A stretch of 45,293 bases of DNA from an uncultured Christensenella sp. (GTDB lineage Bacteria; Bacillota; Clostridia; Christensenellales; Borkfalkiaceae). The DNA lies in contig CAJTQF010000010.1 of NCBI GenBank assembly GCA_910578565.1, positions 1 to 45,293 on the forward strand. The letters run 5' to 3'. A program made the position numbers and the translations under genes. This document shows positions 24,357-33,789 of this stretch, piece by piece. The number at the start of each line of letters is the position of its first letter. Within the stretch, counting starts at the first letter, position 1. The notes beneath the pieces were generated by a model. The model was not told where the DNA came from. It ran no database searches and saw only the letters and a program-made list of their open reading frames with translations.

Positions 24357-26699
24357 ATGGATCTTATCATAGTAGAATCGCCGTCTAAGGCAAAAACAAT
24401 TACAAAGTATTTAAAGGGCAAGTACAAGGTGGACGCTTCAAGCGGACACGTGCGCGATTTGCCCGAAAAGACGATAGGGGTGAGCATTACCAACAATTTC
24501 GAACCGAAGTACGTTGTAAGCCCCGGCAAAAAGGAGACAATAGAGCGGCTTGCCGAACAGGCGAAAAAAGCCGACAGGGTATACCTTGCAACCGACCCCG
24601 ACCGTGAAGGCGAAGCGATAAGCTGGCACTTGCAGACCGTTTTGGGGCTTGACAAGGATAAAGAAAACCGCATAGAATTCAACGAAATTTCGCCCGCCGC
24701 GGTCGAGAGCGCTTTAAGCCATCCCAGAAAAATAAACTACAATCTCGTGGACGCGCAGCAGGCGCGCAGGGTTCTGGACAGACTTGTGGGTTACAAACTT
24801 TCCCCCCTGCTGAACAACCGTATACAAAACGGTCTTTCGGCGGGCAGGGTACAGTCCGTAGCTCTGCGTCTTATCGTGGACAGGGAGCGCGAAATTACCG
24901 CGTTCGTTCCCGAAGAGTACTGGACTTTCGGCGCAATGTTGCAGGACGTAAAAAAGGAATACGCGCCGTTTAAGGCAACTTATCAGCTTAAAAAGAACGG
25001 CGAAAGCGTAGGGAAAGAGCTTGCCGACGAAGTGGAAAAGAAGTTAAAAGACGCTTCGTTTACAGTTACAAAGGTCAAAAAGGGCGTTGCGAAACAGCAC
25101 GCACCCGCGCCCTTTACCACGTCGGGTTTGCAACAGGACGCTTCAAACAAGTTCGGTATGACTTCGCCCGAAACAATGCTGATAGCCCAGCACCTTTACG
25201 AAGGTATGGATTTGGGCGGCGACCATATCGCGCTTATAACCTACATCAGAACGGACTCGGTCAGGGTTTCGCAGGACGCGCAGAAAGCCGCGCTCGACCA
25301 TATCGAAAAGCATTACGGCAAGGAATATCTGCCTGCCAAACCCAACGTCTACGCAACCAAAAAGGGCGCGCAGGACGCGCACGAAGCCATCCGTCCCATA
25401 AATTTAGCGGTTACGCCGTCAAGTTTAAAGGGGAAACTGGATAAAAAGCACTTCAATATTTACAAACTGATTTACGACAGATTTGTGGCTTCGCAGATGG
25501 CGGAAGCCCAGTACAATACAATGCAGATAGAGTGTACCGCCGCGGACTACGTGTTCAAGGCGAGCGGCAGGGCGCTGCTGTTTGCGGGCTATACCAAGGC
25601 ATATCAGGATACCGCCAAGGAAAAGGACGACGAAGAAGAGAGCGCGGGACTGTTCCCCCCGCTGAACGAAGGCGACCCGCTGTTGCTCAACTCGCTTTCA
25701 AAGGAGCAGAAATTCACCCGCCCGCCCGCAAGATATACCGACGCTTCGCTGGTAAAGACTATGGAAGAAAAGGGTATCGGCAGACCTTCTACTTACGCGT
25801 CTATAATTTCCGTCCTGACGAAAAGGCGTTACGTGGTAAAGGACGGCAAGTATATGGTTCCCACCGACGTGGCGTATAAAATAACCGACATGCTTGTGCA
25901 GTATTTTACCGATATAATGGACGTCGGTTTTACCGCGCATATGGAAGACGAGCTTGACAAGATTGAAGACGGCGGCGTCGACTGGCACAAGATTATAGCG
26001 GACTTTTATCCCGGGTTTGCCGAAAAGTTGAAGACCGCGCAGACCGACGGCGACGAAATTACGGATATAAAGTGCGAAAAGTGCGGGAATAATATGATAA
26101 GAAGGCTGGGCAAGTACGGCAAGTATCTGGCTTGTTCAAACTATCCTGCCTGTTCGAATATAGTCAGCGAAAGCGTGAACGAAATTTCGGAAATGCGCTG
26201 TCCCAAATGCGGCGCGAATATGCTTGTGAAAAGCGGCAAATTCGGCAAGTTCCTTGCCTGCCCCAACTATCCCGAGTGTTCTGCAATTCTTCCCGTGGAC
26301 GCGAAAGTTACAGACGAAAAGTGCCTTGAATGCGGCGCGGAAAATATGATTCTGAAAAAGGGCAGATACGGCTCTTTCCTTGAATGTTTCAAGTGCGGGG
26401 CGCGCCGTCCCACGGCGAGCGCGGAAGACGCCGCCGCAAGGTTTGACGGAATATGTCCCGAGTGCGGCAAGCCTATGTTAAGACGCCGCTCCAAAACGGG
26501 TAAAATTTTCTACGGCTGTACGGGTTATCCCGAATGTAAATTTTTGAGCTGGGATATAACCACGGGTGAAAAATGCCCCAAGTGCAAGTCCTATCTTATA
26601 CAGCGCGGCGAAAAAATAAAGTGTTCTTCAAAGGACTGCGACTATTCGCAAGTTCTGCAAAAGCAAGAAACCAAGCCTGCGGACGGCAATGAAAATTGA
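24357..26699 (+). CDS. topA: DNA topoisomerase I
   Basis: Relaxes negative supercoils. Toprim domain at the N-terminus (DLIIVESPSKAKTITKYL; acidic ATDPDREGEAISWHL near 80). The active-site tyrosine is in LITYIRTDSVRVS near 300. Gate and decatenation domains run to about 570. Four C-terminal CxxC zinc modules follow (CEKCG, CPKCG, CLECG, CPECG) plus a last CPKC...CSSKDC. 780 residues, longer than the 690 of Bacillus because of the extra zinc modules. Its 3' end overlaps the trmFO start by 11 nt. Confidence 0.98.
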   Translation: MDLIIVESPSKAKTITKYLKGKYKVDASSGHVRDLPEKTIGVSITNNFEPKYVVSPGKKETIERLAEQAKKADRVYLATDPDREGEAISWHLQTVLGLDKDKENRIEFNEISPAAVESALSHPRKINYNLVDAQQARRVLDRLVGYKLSPLLNNRIQNGLSAGRVQSVALRLIVDREREITAFVPEEYWTFGAMLQDVKKEYAPFKATYQLKKNGESVGKELADEVEKKLKDASFTVTKVKKGVAKQHAPAPFTTSGLQQDASNKFGMTSPETMLIAQHLYEGMDLGGDHIALITYIRTDSVRVSQDAQKAALDHIEKHYGKEYLPAKPNVYATKKGAQDAHEAIRPINLAVTPSSLKGKLDKKHFNIYKLIYDRFVASQMAEAQYNTMQIECTAADYVFKASGRALLFAGYTKAYQDTAKEKDDEEESAGLFPPLNEGDPLLLNSLSKEQKFTRPPARYTDASLVKTMEEKGIGRPSTYASIISVLTKRRYVVKDGKYMVPTDVAYKITDMLVQYFTDIMDVGFTAHMEDELDKIEDGGVDWHKIIADFYPGFAEKLKTAQTDGDEITDIKCEKCGNNMIRRLGKYGKYLACSNYPACSNIVSESVNEISEMRCPKCGANMLVKSGKFGKFLACPNYPECSAILPVDAKVTDEKCLECGAENMILKKGRYGSFLECFKCGARRPTASAEDAAARFDGICPECGKPMLRRRSKTGKIFYGCTGYPECKFLSWDITTGEKCPKCKSYLIQRGEKIKCSSKDCDYSQVLQKQETKPADGNEN

Positions 26700-27987
26700 C
26701 GTTGTAGGCGCGGGGCTTGCGGGTTGCGAAGCGGCGTATTGCCTTGCGGAGCGCGGCGTGCAGGTTACGCTGTACGATATTAAACCGAAGGCGTTTACTC
26801 CCGCGCACACGGACGGAAACTACGGCGAGCTGGTTTGCTCAAACTCGTTGAAGAGCAAGGATATTTACGGCAACGCGTGCGGGCTGTTGAAGCAGGAAAT
26901 GCGCGTTTTGGGCTCGCTTACAATGGAAGCTGCGGCGGCGAACGAAGTGCCTGCCGGCGGCGCGCTTGCGGTTGAACGCGGCGGGTTTGCAAAGTTTATA
27001 ACAGAAAAAATAAAGTCGCATAAAAACATAAAAACGGTCTGCGTGGAAATAAAAAAAGTACCCGAAGGACCGTGCATAATTGCAACCGGTCCTTTGACGG
27101 GCGGCGCGCTTGCGGAAGATATAAAGGGCATATGCGGCGGCGGACTGCATTTTTACGACGCTTCCGCCCCCATAGTTTCGCGCGAGAGTATCGATTTTGA
27201 AAAGTGTTTTTACGGCGACAGATACGGCAAGGGCGGGGACGACTACATAAACTGTCCTTTGGATAAAGAGTGTTACGAAATTTTCGTAAGAGAACTTCTG
27301 TCGGCGGAGCGCGTGATTTTGCACGACTTTGAAAAAGGCGAAATTTTTGAAAGCTGTATGCCGGTCGAAGTTATGGCTTCGCGCGGGTTTGACAGCCTGC
27401 GTTTCGCAATGCTGAAACCCGTCGGACTCAGGGACGCGGCGGGGAACAGGTTTTACGCAGTGTTGCAGCTCAGGAAAGAAAATGCCGGCGGCACCGCCTA
27501 CAACCTTGTGGGTTTTCAGACCAATCTGAAATTCGGCGAGCAGAAAAGAGTGTTCTCGCTCATTCCCGCACTGGCGAAAGCCGAGTTTTTGCGTTACGGC
27601 GTTATGCATCGCAACACCTATATAAATTCGCCCGAAAACCTGAACGCGGACTTTTCTTTGAAGAGCCGTTCCGCAGTGTTTTTCGCAGGGCAGATTACGG
27701 GAGTGGAAGGCTACGTCGAGTCGGCTGCAAGCGGTATACTTGCCGCCGTTCACGCGTATAACAGACTGAGCGGCAAACCCGCTGTCATTCCGCCCGCGAC
27801 CACGGTGTGCGGCGCGTTGTCAAGGCATATATCTTCGCCCAACGCCGACTTCCAGCCTATGAACGCAAACTTCGGAATTCTGCCGCCGCCCGAACAGCCC
27901 TTGCGCGACAAAAAACAGAGATACGCCCGCCTTGCTGAGCGCGCGCTTAAAGATATCGGAGAGTTTAAAAGGGAAATAAATATTTAA
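26689..27987 (+). CDS. trmFO: Methylenetetrahydrofolate-tRNA-(uracil-5-)-methyltransferase
   Basis: The folate/FAD-dependent enzyme making m5U54 in the tRNA T-loop. The FAD-binding VVGAGLAGCEAAYCLAERG is at the N-terminus, then PAHTDGNYGELVCSNSLKS and ALAVERGGFAKFIT. The conserved FAGQITGVEGYVESAASG lies near 335-352. 432 residues. It overlaps topA by 11 nt, a conserved pair in Bacillota. Confidence 0.97.
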   Translation: MKIDVVGAGLAGCEAAYCLAERGVQVTLYDIKPKAFTPAHTDGNYGELVCSNSLKSKDIYGNACGLLKQEMRVLGSLTMEAAAANEVPAGGALAVERGGFAKFITEKIKSHKNIKTVCVEIKKVPEGPCIIATGPLTGGALAEDIKGICGGGLHFYDASAPIVSRESIDFEKCFYGDRYGKGGDDYINCPLDKECYEIFVRELLSAERVILHDFEKGEIFESCMPVEVMASRGFDSLRFAMLKPVGLRDAAGNRFYAVLQLRKENAGGTAYNLVGFQTNLKFGEQKRVFSLIPALAKAEFLRYGVMHRNTYINSPENLNADFSLKSRSAVFFAGQITGVEGYVESAASGILAAVHAYNRLSGKPAVIPPATTVCGALSRHISSPNADFQPMNANFGILPPPEQPLRDKKQRYARLAERALKDIGEFKREINI

Positions 27988-28046
27988 CTGTTTTCAAACG
28001 CGGTTAAAAGTTTATATAAAAATATAAAGATTTTTAAGGAGTTAAA

Positions 28047-28796
28047 ATGACCAACAGCGAAAAAAAATATTATAACAAAAAGTTTATGCCGCCCTATATG
28101 CAAAAGTGGAATATAGCGATGGCGGTGATGACGTTAGTCTGGTTTGTGGGATTTGTGGTTGCGTTCATTGTTTCGGCTTTCGTCGTCCCCGAACAGAACC
28201 TTACCCCGATAATCGCAATAGCGTTCCTTATCGTGTTAATCGTGCTGTGCATCGTAATTGTGGCGGTACAGGTAACTTTCAACAAAAAACTTATAAATCA
28301 GCGTAAGCAAGAACTTGAAAAAGAATATACCGAAATGAGTCTTGAAGAAGCGCAGACAGCCCTTCTGGCGCGCGGCGTAATTACGGAAAACGGAGTGGTA
28401 ATTCCGTCTATGGCAGGCGGCGGCGAAGTTGTTCCCAATCTCCCCTTTAAGGATCTGACAGTATATATGTTTTCGGCAAACGTATGCACGAAAGTTCTGA
28501 CGGTTGTGTCTTTCTGCGACAAGCAGGGCAACGTAATGGCGGAGTATCTTGTAGACAGAGAACTTTATAACTATGTGCAGAAAGCGGGCTTTGACATAAT
28601 GTATTACGGCGGAAGCAATATGATTTTCGGCGACAAGGGAGCGTTTGTCAAAAAAGTAATAAAGACCAGAAATTCCAAAGGTACCGGATACGCGTTTATC
28701 GGCGGCGCTGTGGGCGCTATGCTTTCACAGCAAGCCAAGGACGAAACTCCCGAAATGGAAGCGGTACTCAGAGTTTTGCGCAAGGAGAATATTTAA
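28047..28796 (+). CDS. Hypothetical membrane protein upstream of hslV
   Basis: A 249-residue protein with two close hydrophobic helices (about residues 22-46 and 52-76), a charged coiled-coil-like linker (KLINQRKQELEKEYTEMSLEEAQ) and a C-terminal soluble domain from about 110. That domain contains FCDKQGNVMAEYLVDRELYNYVQKAGFDIMYYGG and a glycine-rich hydrophobic patch, YAFIGGAVGAM. No catalytic motif. It has AAGGAG upstream and abuts hslV with no gap. In Bacillus the xerC-like codV gene occupies this slot. Function unknown. Confidence 0.78.
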   Translation: MTNSEKKYYNKKFMPPYMQKWNIAMAVMTLVWFVGFVVAFIVSAFVVPEQNLTPIIAIAFLIVLIVLCIVIVAVQVTFNKKLINQRKQELEKEYTEMSLEEAQTALLARGVITENGVVIPSMAGGGEVVPNLPFKDLTVYMFSANVCTKVLTVVSFCDKQGNVMAEYLVDRELYNYVQKAGFDIMYYGGSNMIFGDKGAFVKKVIKTRNSKGTGYAFIGGAVGAMLSQQAKDETPEMEAVLRVLRKENI

Positions 28797-29336
28797 ATGC
28801 CTGTAGAATTTCATGCAACGACTATTTGCGCCGTAAAAAAGAACGGCACAACGGCTATCGCTGGCGACGGACAGGTCACCATGGGCGAGAGCGTAATATT
28901 TAAAAATTCCGCACAGAAAGTAAGGCGTATTTTCGGCGGCAAGGTGATACTCGGTTTTGCCGGCTCCGTGTCGGACGCGTTTTCTCTCAGTGAAAAGTTC
29001 GAAGGTATGCTCAATAAATTTTCGGGCAACCTTATGCGTTCCGCGGTGGAACTTGCCGAACTGTGGCGTTCGGATAAAATGGTGAGAAAACTGGAAGCGC
29101 TTATGATTGTAGCCGACAAGGATACTATGCTTATAGTTTCAGGCACGGGCGAAGTTATCGAACCCGACGACGGAATAGCGGCGATTGGCAGCGGCGGCAA
29201 CTATGCGCTGGCAGCGGCGCGCGCGCTTAGCCAGAATACGAAATTTTCCGCCGAAGAAATAGCTAAAAAATCGCTTAAAATCGCAAGCGAAATATGCGTG
29301 TTCACCAACGACAATATCAAGTGCGAAACGATATAA
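28797..29336 (+). CDS. hslV: ATP-dependent protease subunit HslV (ClpQ)
   Basis: The proteolytic N-terminal-nucleophile subunit of the HslUV complex. The sequence MPVEFHATTICAVKKNGTTA implies that seven residues are removed to expose the threonine of TTI; the AGDGQVTMG and GFAGSVSDAFSL segments follow. 179 residues. It begins directly at the end of the preceding membrane-protein gene; AAGGAG lies within that gene's last codons. hslU follows after 27 nt. Confidence 0.97.
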   Translation: MPVEFHATTICAVKKNGTTAIAGDGQVTMGESVIFKNSAQKVRRIFGGKVILGFAGSVSDAFSLSEKFEGMLNKFSGNLMRSAVELAELWRSDKMVRKLEALMIVADKDTMLIVSGTGEVIEPDDGIAAIGSGGNYALAAARALSQNTKFSAEEIAKKSLKIASEICVFTNDNIKCETI

Positions 29337-29363
29337 ATTACCGCAATAAGGAAATTTGAAATT

Positions 29364-30674
29364 ATGGATTTGACACCCAAACAGATTGTACACGAGCTGA
29401 ATAAATATATCATCGGGCAGAACGAAGCGAAAAAGGCGGTTGCCATAGCTTTAAGAAACCGTTACCGCAGAAGTATGCTTCCGCCCGAGCTTATGGACGA
29501 AATAACGCCCAAAAATATAATTATGAAAGGACCTACCGGCGTAGGAAAAACGGAAATTGCGAGAAGGCTTGCCAAACTCGTAAAAGCCCCCTTTTTGAAG
29601 GTGGAAGCCACAAAGTATACCGAAGTCGGTTACGTCGGCAGGGACGTAGAGTCAATGGTTCGCGATTTGGCGGAGTGCGCCATTCGCCTTGTAAAGGAAG
29701 AAAAGACGGCGGAAGTAAGCTATAAGGCGACCGCCACGGCAGAGCGCAGGATTGCCAAAGTGCTTGCCGAAATGAAAAAGGACGAGCGGGGCGAGACCGC
29801 GAAAGAAGTATTCGAACAAAAGTTGGTGGACGATATACACGCGGGCAAGTACGACAACACCGTTATAGAAATCGAAGTGGACGATATACCCAAGCCGTTG
29901 GAACTCTCTCCCGGCGCGGGCGCGGCTATTGATCTGGGTTCGGTTTTCTCCGGTCTCGGAATGCACAAGAGAAAGAAGAGAAAAATCACCGTAAAGGAAG
30001 CTAAGAATTTAATTCTTTCGGAAGAAGCCGACAAACTTATAGATAACGACGCGGTCAATGCGGAAGCTATCCGCCGCGCGGAAAACGACGGAATCATTTT
30101 TATTGACGAAATAGATAAAATTGCGGGCAAGGGCAACCAGGGCGCGGACGTTTCGCGCGAAGGCGTTCAACGCGACATTCTGCCGATTGTCGAAGGCTGT
30201 ACCGTTATGACCAAGTACGGTCCCGTAAAGACCGACTATATCCTGTTTATTGCGGCGGGCGCGTTCCACGTTTCGAAGGTGGAAGATTTAATTCCCGAGT
30301 TGCAGGGCAGGTTCCCCATTCAGGTTGAACTTCAGAGCCTTACCAAGGAAGATTTCGTAAATATTCTGACCCAGCCGCAGAACGCCATAACCACACAGTA
30401 TTCCGCGCTTTTGGCTGTGGACAATATAAATCTGCACTTCAATCAGGACGCAATAGAAAAGATTGCGGAAGTTTCCGCGGATATAAACGCAACTTCGGAA
30501 GATATAGGAGCAAGAAGACTGCATACCGTTATGGAATATCTTCTGGAAGATATTTCGTTTAATGCGGGCGGAAACGACTATCCCGTAATAGACGTTGAAG
30601 TAAACTGCAAATACGTTGAAGAACATCTTGAAAATATAATCAAAAACCGCGATTTGAAAAAGTACGTTCTTTAA
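29364..30674 (+). CDS. hslU: HslU (ClpY) unfoldase ATPase
   Basis: The AAA+ partner of HslV. LTPKQIVHELNKYIIGQNEAKKAVAIALRNR opens it. Walker A is GPTGVGKTEIARRLAKL near 52-68; the GYVGRDVESMVRDL pore segment follows. Intermediate I-domain about 110-230, Walker B IIFIDEIDKIAGK near 248. The C-terminal SEDIGARRLHTVMEYLLEDISF and end KKYVL match the tail inserted into HslV. 436 residues. Confidence 0.98.
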   Translation: MDLTPKQIVHELNKYIIGQNEAKKAVAIALRNRYRRSMLPPELMDEITPKNIIMKGPTGVGKTEIARRLAKLVKAPFLKVEATKYTEVGYVGRDVESMVRDLAECAIRLVKEEKTAEVSYKATATAERRIAKVLAEMKKDERGETAKEVFEQKLVDDIHAGKYDNTVIEIEVDDIPKPLELSPGAGAAIDLGSVFSGLGMHKRKKRKITVKEAKNLILSEEADKLIDNDAVNAEAIRRAENDGIIFIDEIDKIAGKGNQGADVSREGVQRDILPIVEGCTVMTKYGPVKTDYILFIAAGAFHVSKVEDLIPELQGRFPIQVELQSLTKEDFVNILTQPQNAITTQYSALLAVDNINLHFNQDAIEKIAEVSADINATSEDIGARRLHTVMEYLLEDISFNAGGNDYPVIDVEVNCKYVEEHLENIIKNRDLKKYVL

Positions 30675-30742
30675 GATTGATTATAAAATAAACAAACATA
30701 TTTTAAAGAAACGCCTGAAAACGAATAAAAGAGGTAACGTAA

Positions 30743-31996
30743 GTGATTAATATACCAAAGGGCACAAAGGACGTATTGCCCGACCAGTCCTATAAATGGC
30801 AGTATGTGGAAAACGCCGCACGCGAAGTTTCGCGCGTGTACGCCCTGCGCGAAGTGCGCACGCCGACCTTTGAATACACCGAATTGTTTAACCGCGGCGT
30901 GGGCGAAACGACGGACGTCGTCGGCAAGGAGATGTACACCTTCGAAGACAAGGGCGGGCGCAGCATAACGTTGAAGCCCGAAGGTACTGCGGGCGTTGCA
31001 AGAACTTTTATAGAAAACGGTCTTGCTTCTTCGCCCATGCCTTTAAAGACTTTTTATATCACCCCTGCGTTCCGCTACGAAAGACCGCAGGCGGGGCGCT
31101 TGCGCGAATTTCACCAGTTCGGCATAGAAATATTCGGCTCGTCCGCGCCGCAGACCGATGCGGAAGTAATTTTTGCGGCTTCGTCTTTTCTGAAAAAGCT
31201 GGGTGTAAAGGCGCGGCTTGAAATTAATTCGATAGGCTGTAAAACCTGCCGCTCGGAGTACAATAAAACGCTTAAAAATTATTTTGCGCCCCACCTTGAA
31301 CAGATGTGCGAAACCTGCAAAACCCGGTTTGAAAAAAATCCGCTCAGAATGCTGGATTGCAAGGAAGACAACTGCAAAAAAATCGCGCTTTCCGCGCCCC
31401 GCATAACGGACTGCCTTTGCGAAGAATGCTCCGCGCATTTTAAAAACGTGAAAAATCTTCTGGACGGGCAGGGGTTGCAATATACGGTAAATCCCTTTAT
31501 CGTGCGCGGACTGGATTACTATACAAGAACGGTGTTCGAGTTTGTTTCCGACGAGATAGGCGCGCAGGGAACGGTGTGCGGCGGCGGAAGATACGACGGG
31601 CTTATAGAGCAGCTCGGCGGAAGTTCTTTGCCTGCGATAGGTTTTGCGGCGGGGATAGAGCGGCTTCTGATAGTTATGGAAAACACGGGCGCGCATTTCC
31701 CCGAAGCGGACAAGCCGCTTATATATATCGCCGGTATGGACGAAGAAACCCGCAGCAAAGCGTTCTCTGTTGCGGCGGAATTAAGGCAAAAGGGGATAAT
31801 TGCGGAAATAGACCATATGTCGCGTTCGGTTAAGGCGCAGTTGAAATACGCGGACAAGCTGGGTGCAAAATACGTTGCCGTAATAGGCGGCGACGAGCTT
31901 GCGAACGGCGGCGTGAATCTTAAAAATATGTCGGACGGAACGCAATGCGCGGTTAAGTTCGGAGATATTTACACATACTTAACAAAAGGAGAATAA
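30743..31996 (+). CDS. hisS: Histidyl-tRNA synthetase
   Basis: Class II aminoacyl-tRNA synthetase. INIPKGTKDVLPDQSYKWQ, motif 2 FYITPAFRYERPQAGRLREFHQFGIE near 101-126, the histidine motifs VRGLDYYTRTVFEF and GGGRYDGLIEQLGG, motif 3 AIGFAAGIERL, and a C-terminal anticodon domain. It starts at GTG 30743 after AGAGGTAACGTAA. 417 residues. No T-box is visible in the 68-nt gap before it. Confidence 0.97.
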   Translation: MINIPKGTKDVLPDQSYKWQYVENAAREVSRVYALREVRTPTFEYTELFNRGVGETTDVVGKEMYTFEDKGGRSITLKPEGTAGVARTFIENGLASSPMPLKTFYITPAFRYERPQAGRLREFHQFGIEIFGSSAPQTDAEVIFAASSFLKKLGVKARLEINSIGCKTCRSEYNKTLKNYFAPHLEQMCETCKTRFEKNPLRMLDCKEDNCKKIALSAPRITDCLCEECSAHFKNVKNLLDGQGLQYTVNPFIVRGLDYYTRTVFEFVSDEIGAQGTVCGGGRYDGLIEQLGGSSLPAIGFAAGIERLLIVMENTGAHFPEADKPLIYIAGMDEETRSKAFSVAAELRQKGIIAEIDHMSRSVKAQLKYADKLGAKYVAVIGGDELANGGVNLKNMSDGTQCAVKFGDIYTYLTKGE

Positions 31997-31998
31997 CT

Positions 31999-32313
31999 AT
32001 GTCAGAATTAAATACCACTGCTGAATTCGATGAAATTATTAAAGGTGAAAAGCCTGTTGTGTGCGACTTTTTCGCTACCTGGTGCGGACCCTGCAAAATG
32101 CTTGCGCCCGTAATGGATAAGGTTGCGGAAAGTATGGGCGACAGGGCGGTTTTCGTAAAGGTTGACGTGGACAAAAATCCCGAGCTTGCCGTACGCTACG
32201 GCGTTATGTCTATTCCGCTCGTAGCCGTATTCAAGGGCGGCGAACTTGCCGCGAAAAATCTCGGCTATGTGAACGAAACAGAATTAACCGCGTTTGTAGA
32301 AAAAAACATATAA
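31999..32313 (+). CDS. trxA: Thioredoxin
   Basis: A 104-residue disulfide reductase with the active site DFFATWCGPCKMLAP (WCGPC at about 28-32), the cis-proline segment MSIPLVAVFKGGE and a complete thioredoxin fold. It lies two bases after hisS with AAAGGAG inside the end of hisS, so the two are co-transcribed, an unusual partner. A terminator follows. Confidence 0.97.
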   Translation: MSELNTTAEFDEIIKGEKPVVCDFFATWCGPCKMLAPVMDKVAESMGDRAVFVKVDVDKNPELAVRYGVMSIPLVAVFKGGELAAKNLGYVNETELTAFVEKNI

Positions 32314-32331
32314 TTTTTAAGACATCATTAA

Positions 32332-32366
32332 GGGATGCGCGCCCGTACGGGCGTGCATCCCTTTTT
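32332..32366 (+). terminator. Intrinsic terminator after trxA
   Basis: GGGATGC-G-CGCCCG, loop TA, CGGGCG-T-GCATCCC and a T run to 32366. A long GC-rich stem with a single G-T wobble. Confidence 0.9.
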
Positions 32367-32390
32367 CACTTAAAAAACATAAAAATGCTG

Positions 32391-32419
32391 TTGTTATATC
32401 AAAAAGAATGTGATATAAT
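32391..32419 (+). promoter_or_regulatory. Promoter of glyA
   Basis: TTGTTA at 32391-32396, a 17-bp spacer and TATAAT at 32414-32419. The start is near 32426, 16 nt before the ATG at 32442, so the leader is very short but includes AAGGAG. Confidence 0.7.
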
Positions 32420-32441
32420 AAACAAAAAGCAAGGAGCAGTT

Positions 32442-33692
32442 ATGATAGATATATCCCTTATTGAAAAGACCGACCCCGAAGTTGCCGAAGCGCTTAAACT
32501 GGAATTTGACCGCCAGCAGAACAATATAGAACTTATCGCAAGCGAAAACTTTGTATCCCCTGCGGTTATGGCGGCGGCGGGCAGCCACCTGACCAACAAG
32601 TATGCGGAAGGCTATCCCGCCAACCGTTATTACGGCGGTTGTAAATTTGTGGATATTGCCGAAGATTTGGCGCGCAACAGGCTTAAAGAAATTTTCGGAT
32701 GCGAATACTGCAATGTCCAGCCCCACTCGGGCGCAAGCGCAAACCTTGCGGTATTGTTTGCAACCTGCCAGCCGGGCGACACCGTTATGGGAATGAACCT
32801 TTCCCACGGCGGACATCTTTCGCACGGTTCGCCCGTAAATATTTCGGGCAAGTACTTCAACGTGGTGCCGTACGGTGTCAGTGAAAAAGACGAACTTATC
32901 GACTACGGCGAAATGGAAAAAATTGCGCTTGAGTGCAAGCCCAAAGTAATAATTTCGGGCGCGAGCGCTTATCCCAGAATTATAGATTTCAAGCGCATAC
33001 GCGAAATTTGCGATAAATGCGGGGCGTTAATGTTCGTTGACATAGCGCACATTGCCGGGCTGGTTGCGGCGGGTCTTCACCCCAATCCCGTACCCTATGC
33101 CGACTTTGTTACCACTACTACGCACAAGACCCTGCGCGGTCCGCGCGGCGGCGTAATAATGTGCAAGGAAAAGTGGGGCAAAATTATCGATAAGGCGATA
33201 TTCCCCGGCATACAGGGCGGACCTTTGATGCATATAATCGCGGCAAAGGCGGTAGCGTTTAAAGAAGCGCTTTCCCCCGAATTTAAAGAGTATCAGAAAC
33301 AGATTGTCAAAAACGCGGCGGCTATGGCGGACGAGTTTAAAAAGTCGGGCGTTGAAATGGTTTCGGGCGGGACGGATAACCATCTTGTCCTTTTAAAACT
33401 CGCGAATAAAAATATCACCGGTAAACAGCTTACCGAATATCTCGACGAAGTGCATATAACGGTCAACAAAAACGCAGTGCCTTTCGACAAGGAAAAACCT
33501 TTCGTCACTTCCGGCATACGCGTGGGTACGCCCGCAATTACAACGCGAGGAATGAAGGAAGGCGAAGCGCGCAAGATAGCCGGGCTTATAGCCGAAGTTA
33601 TAGAAAAACGCGAAGCCTGTTTTGAAAGCGTAAACATGGAAGTTGCCGCTCTTTGCAAGCGGTTCCCTCTTTACGACGGCTTAATAAAATAA
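32442..33692 (+). CDS. glyA: Serine hydroxymethyltransferase
   Basis: PLP enzyme converting serine and tetrahydrofolate to glycine and methylene-THF. It has LIASENFVSPAVMAAAGSHLTNKYAEGYP, and the PLP lysine is in FVTTTTHKTLRGPRGG near 223-238. The start is ATG 32442 (AAGGAG upstream); the in-frame ATG at 32385 lies upstream of the promoter. 416 residues, normal. Its methylene-THF product is the donor used by TrmFO. Confidence 0.98.
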   Translation: MIDISLIEKTDPEVAEALKLEFDRQQNNIELIASENFVSPAVMAAAGSHLTNKYAEGYPANRYYGGCKFVDIAEDLARNRLKEIFGCEYCNVQPHSGASANLAVLFATCQPGDTVMGMNLSHGGHLSHGSPVNISGKYFNVVPYGVSEKDELIDYGEMEKIALECKPKVIISGASAYPRIIDFKRIREICDKCGALMFVDIAHIAGLVAAGLHPNPVPYADFVTTTTHKTLRGPRGGVIMCKEKWGKIIDKAIFPGIQGGPLMHIIAAKAVAFKEALSPEFKEYQKQIVKNAAAMADEFKKSGVEMVSGGTDNHLVLLKLANKNITGKQLTEYLDEVHITVNKNAVPFDKEKPFVTSGIRVGTPAITTRGMKEGEARKIAGLIAEVIEKREACFESVNMEVAALCKRFPLYDGLIK

Positions 33693-33703
33693 ATATAACC
33701 GCC

Positions 33704-33734
33704 GCGCGGCGCAACGTTACTCGTTGCGCCGCGC
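33704..33734 (+). terminator. Intrinsic terminator after glyA
   Basis: GCGCGGCGCAACG, loop TTACT, CGTTGCGCCGCGC: 13 perfect bp, followed by TTTATTATTTTTT. Confidence 0.9.
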
Positions 33735-33754
33735 TTTATTATTTTTTATAAAAA

Positions 33755-33783
33755 TCGACAGCTTAAAAATTTTGTGTTAATAT
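33755..33783 (+). promoter_or_regulatory. Vestigial promoter of the broken HTH gene
   Basis: TCGACA at 33755-33760, a 17-bp spacer and TAATAT at 33778-33783, a one- to two-base departure from consensus, 6 nt before the pseudogene ATG at 33790. Confidence 0.4.
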
Positions 33784-33789
33784 TTGCTT

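Noticed and set aside
30675..30742. T-box leader before hisS
   Set aside because: The gap is only 68 nt and lacks a T-box sequence and terminator.
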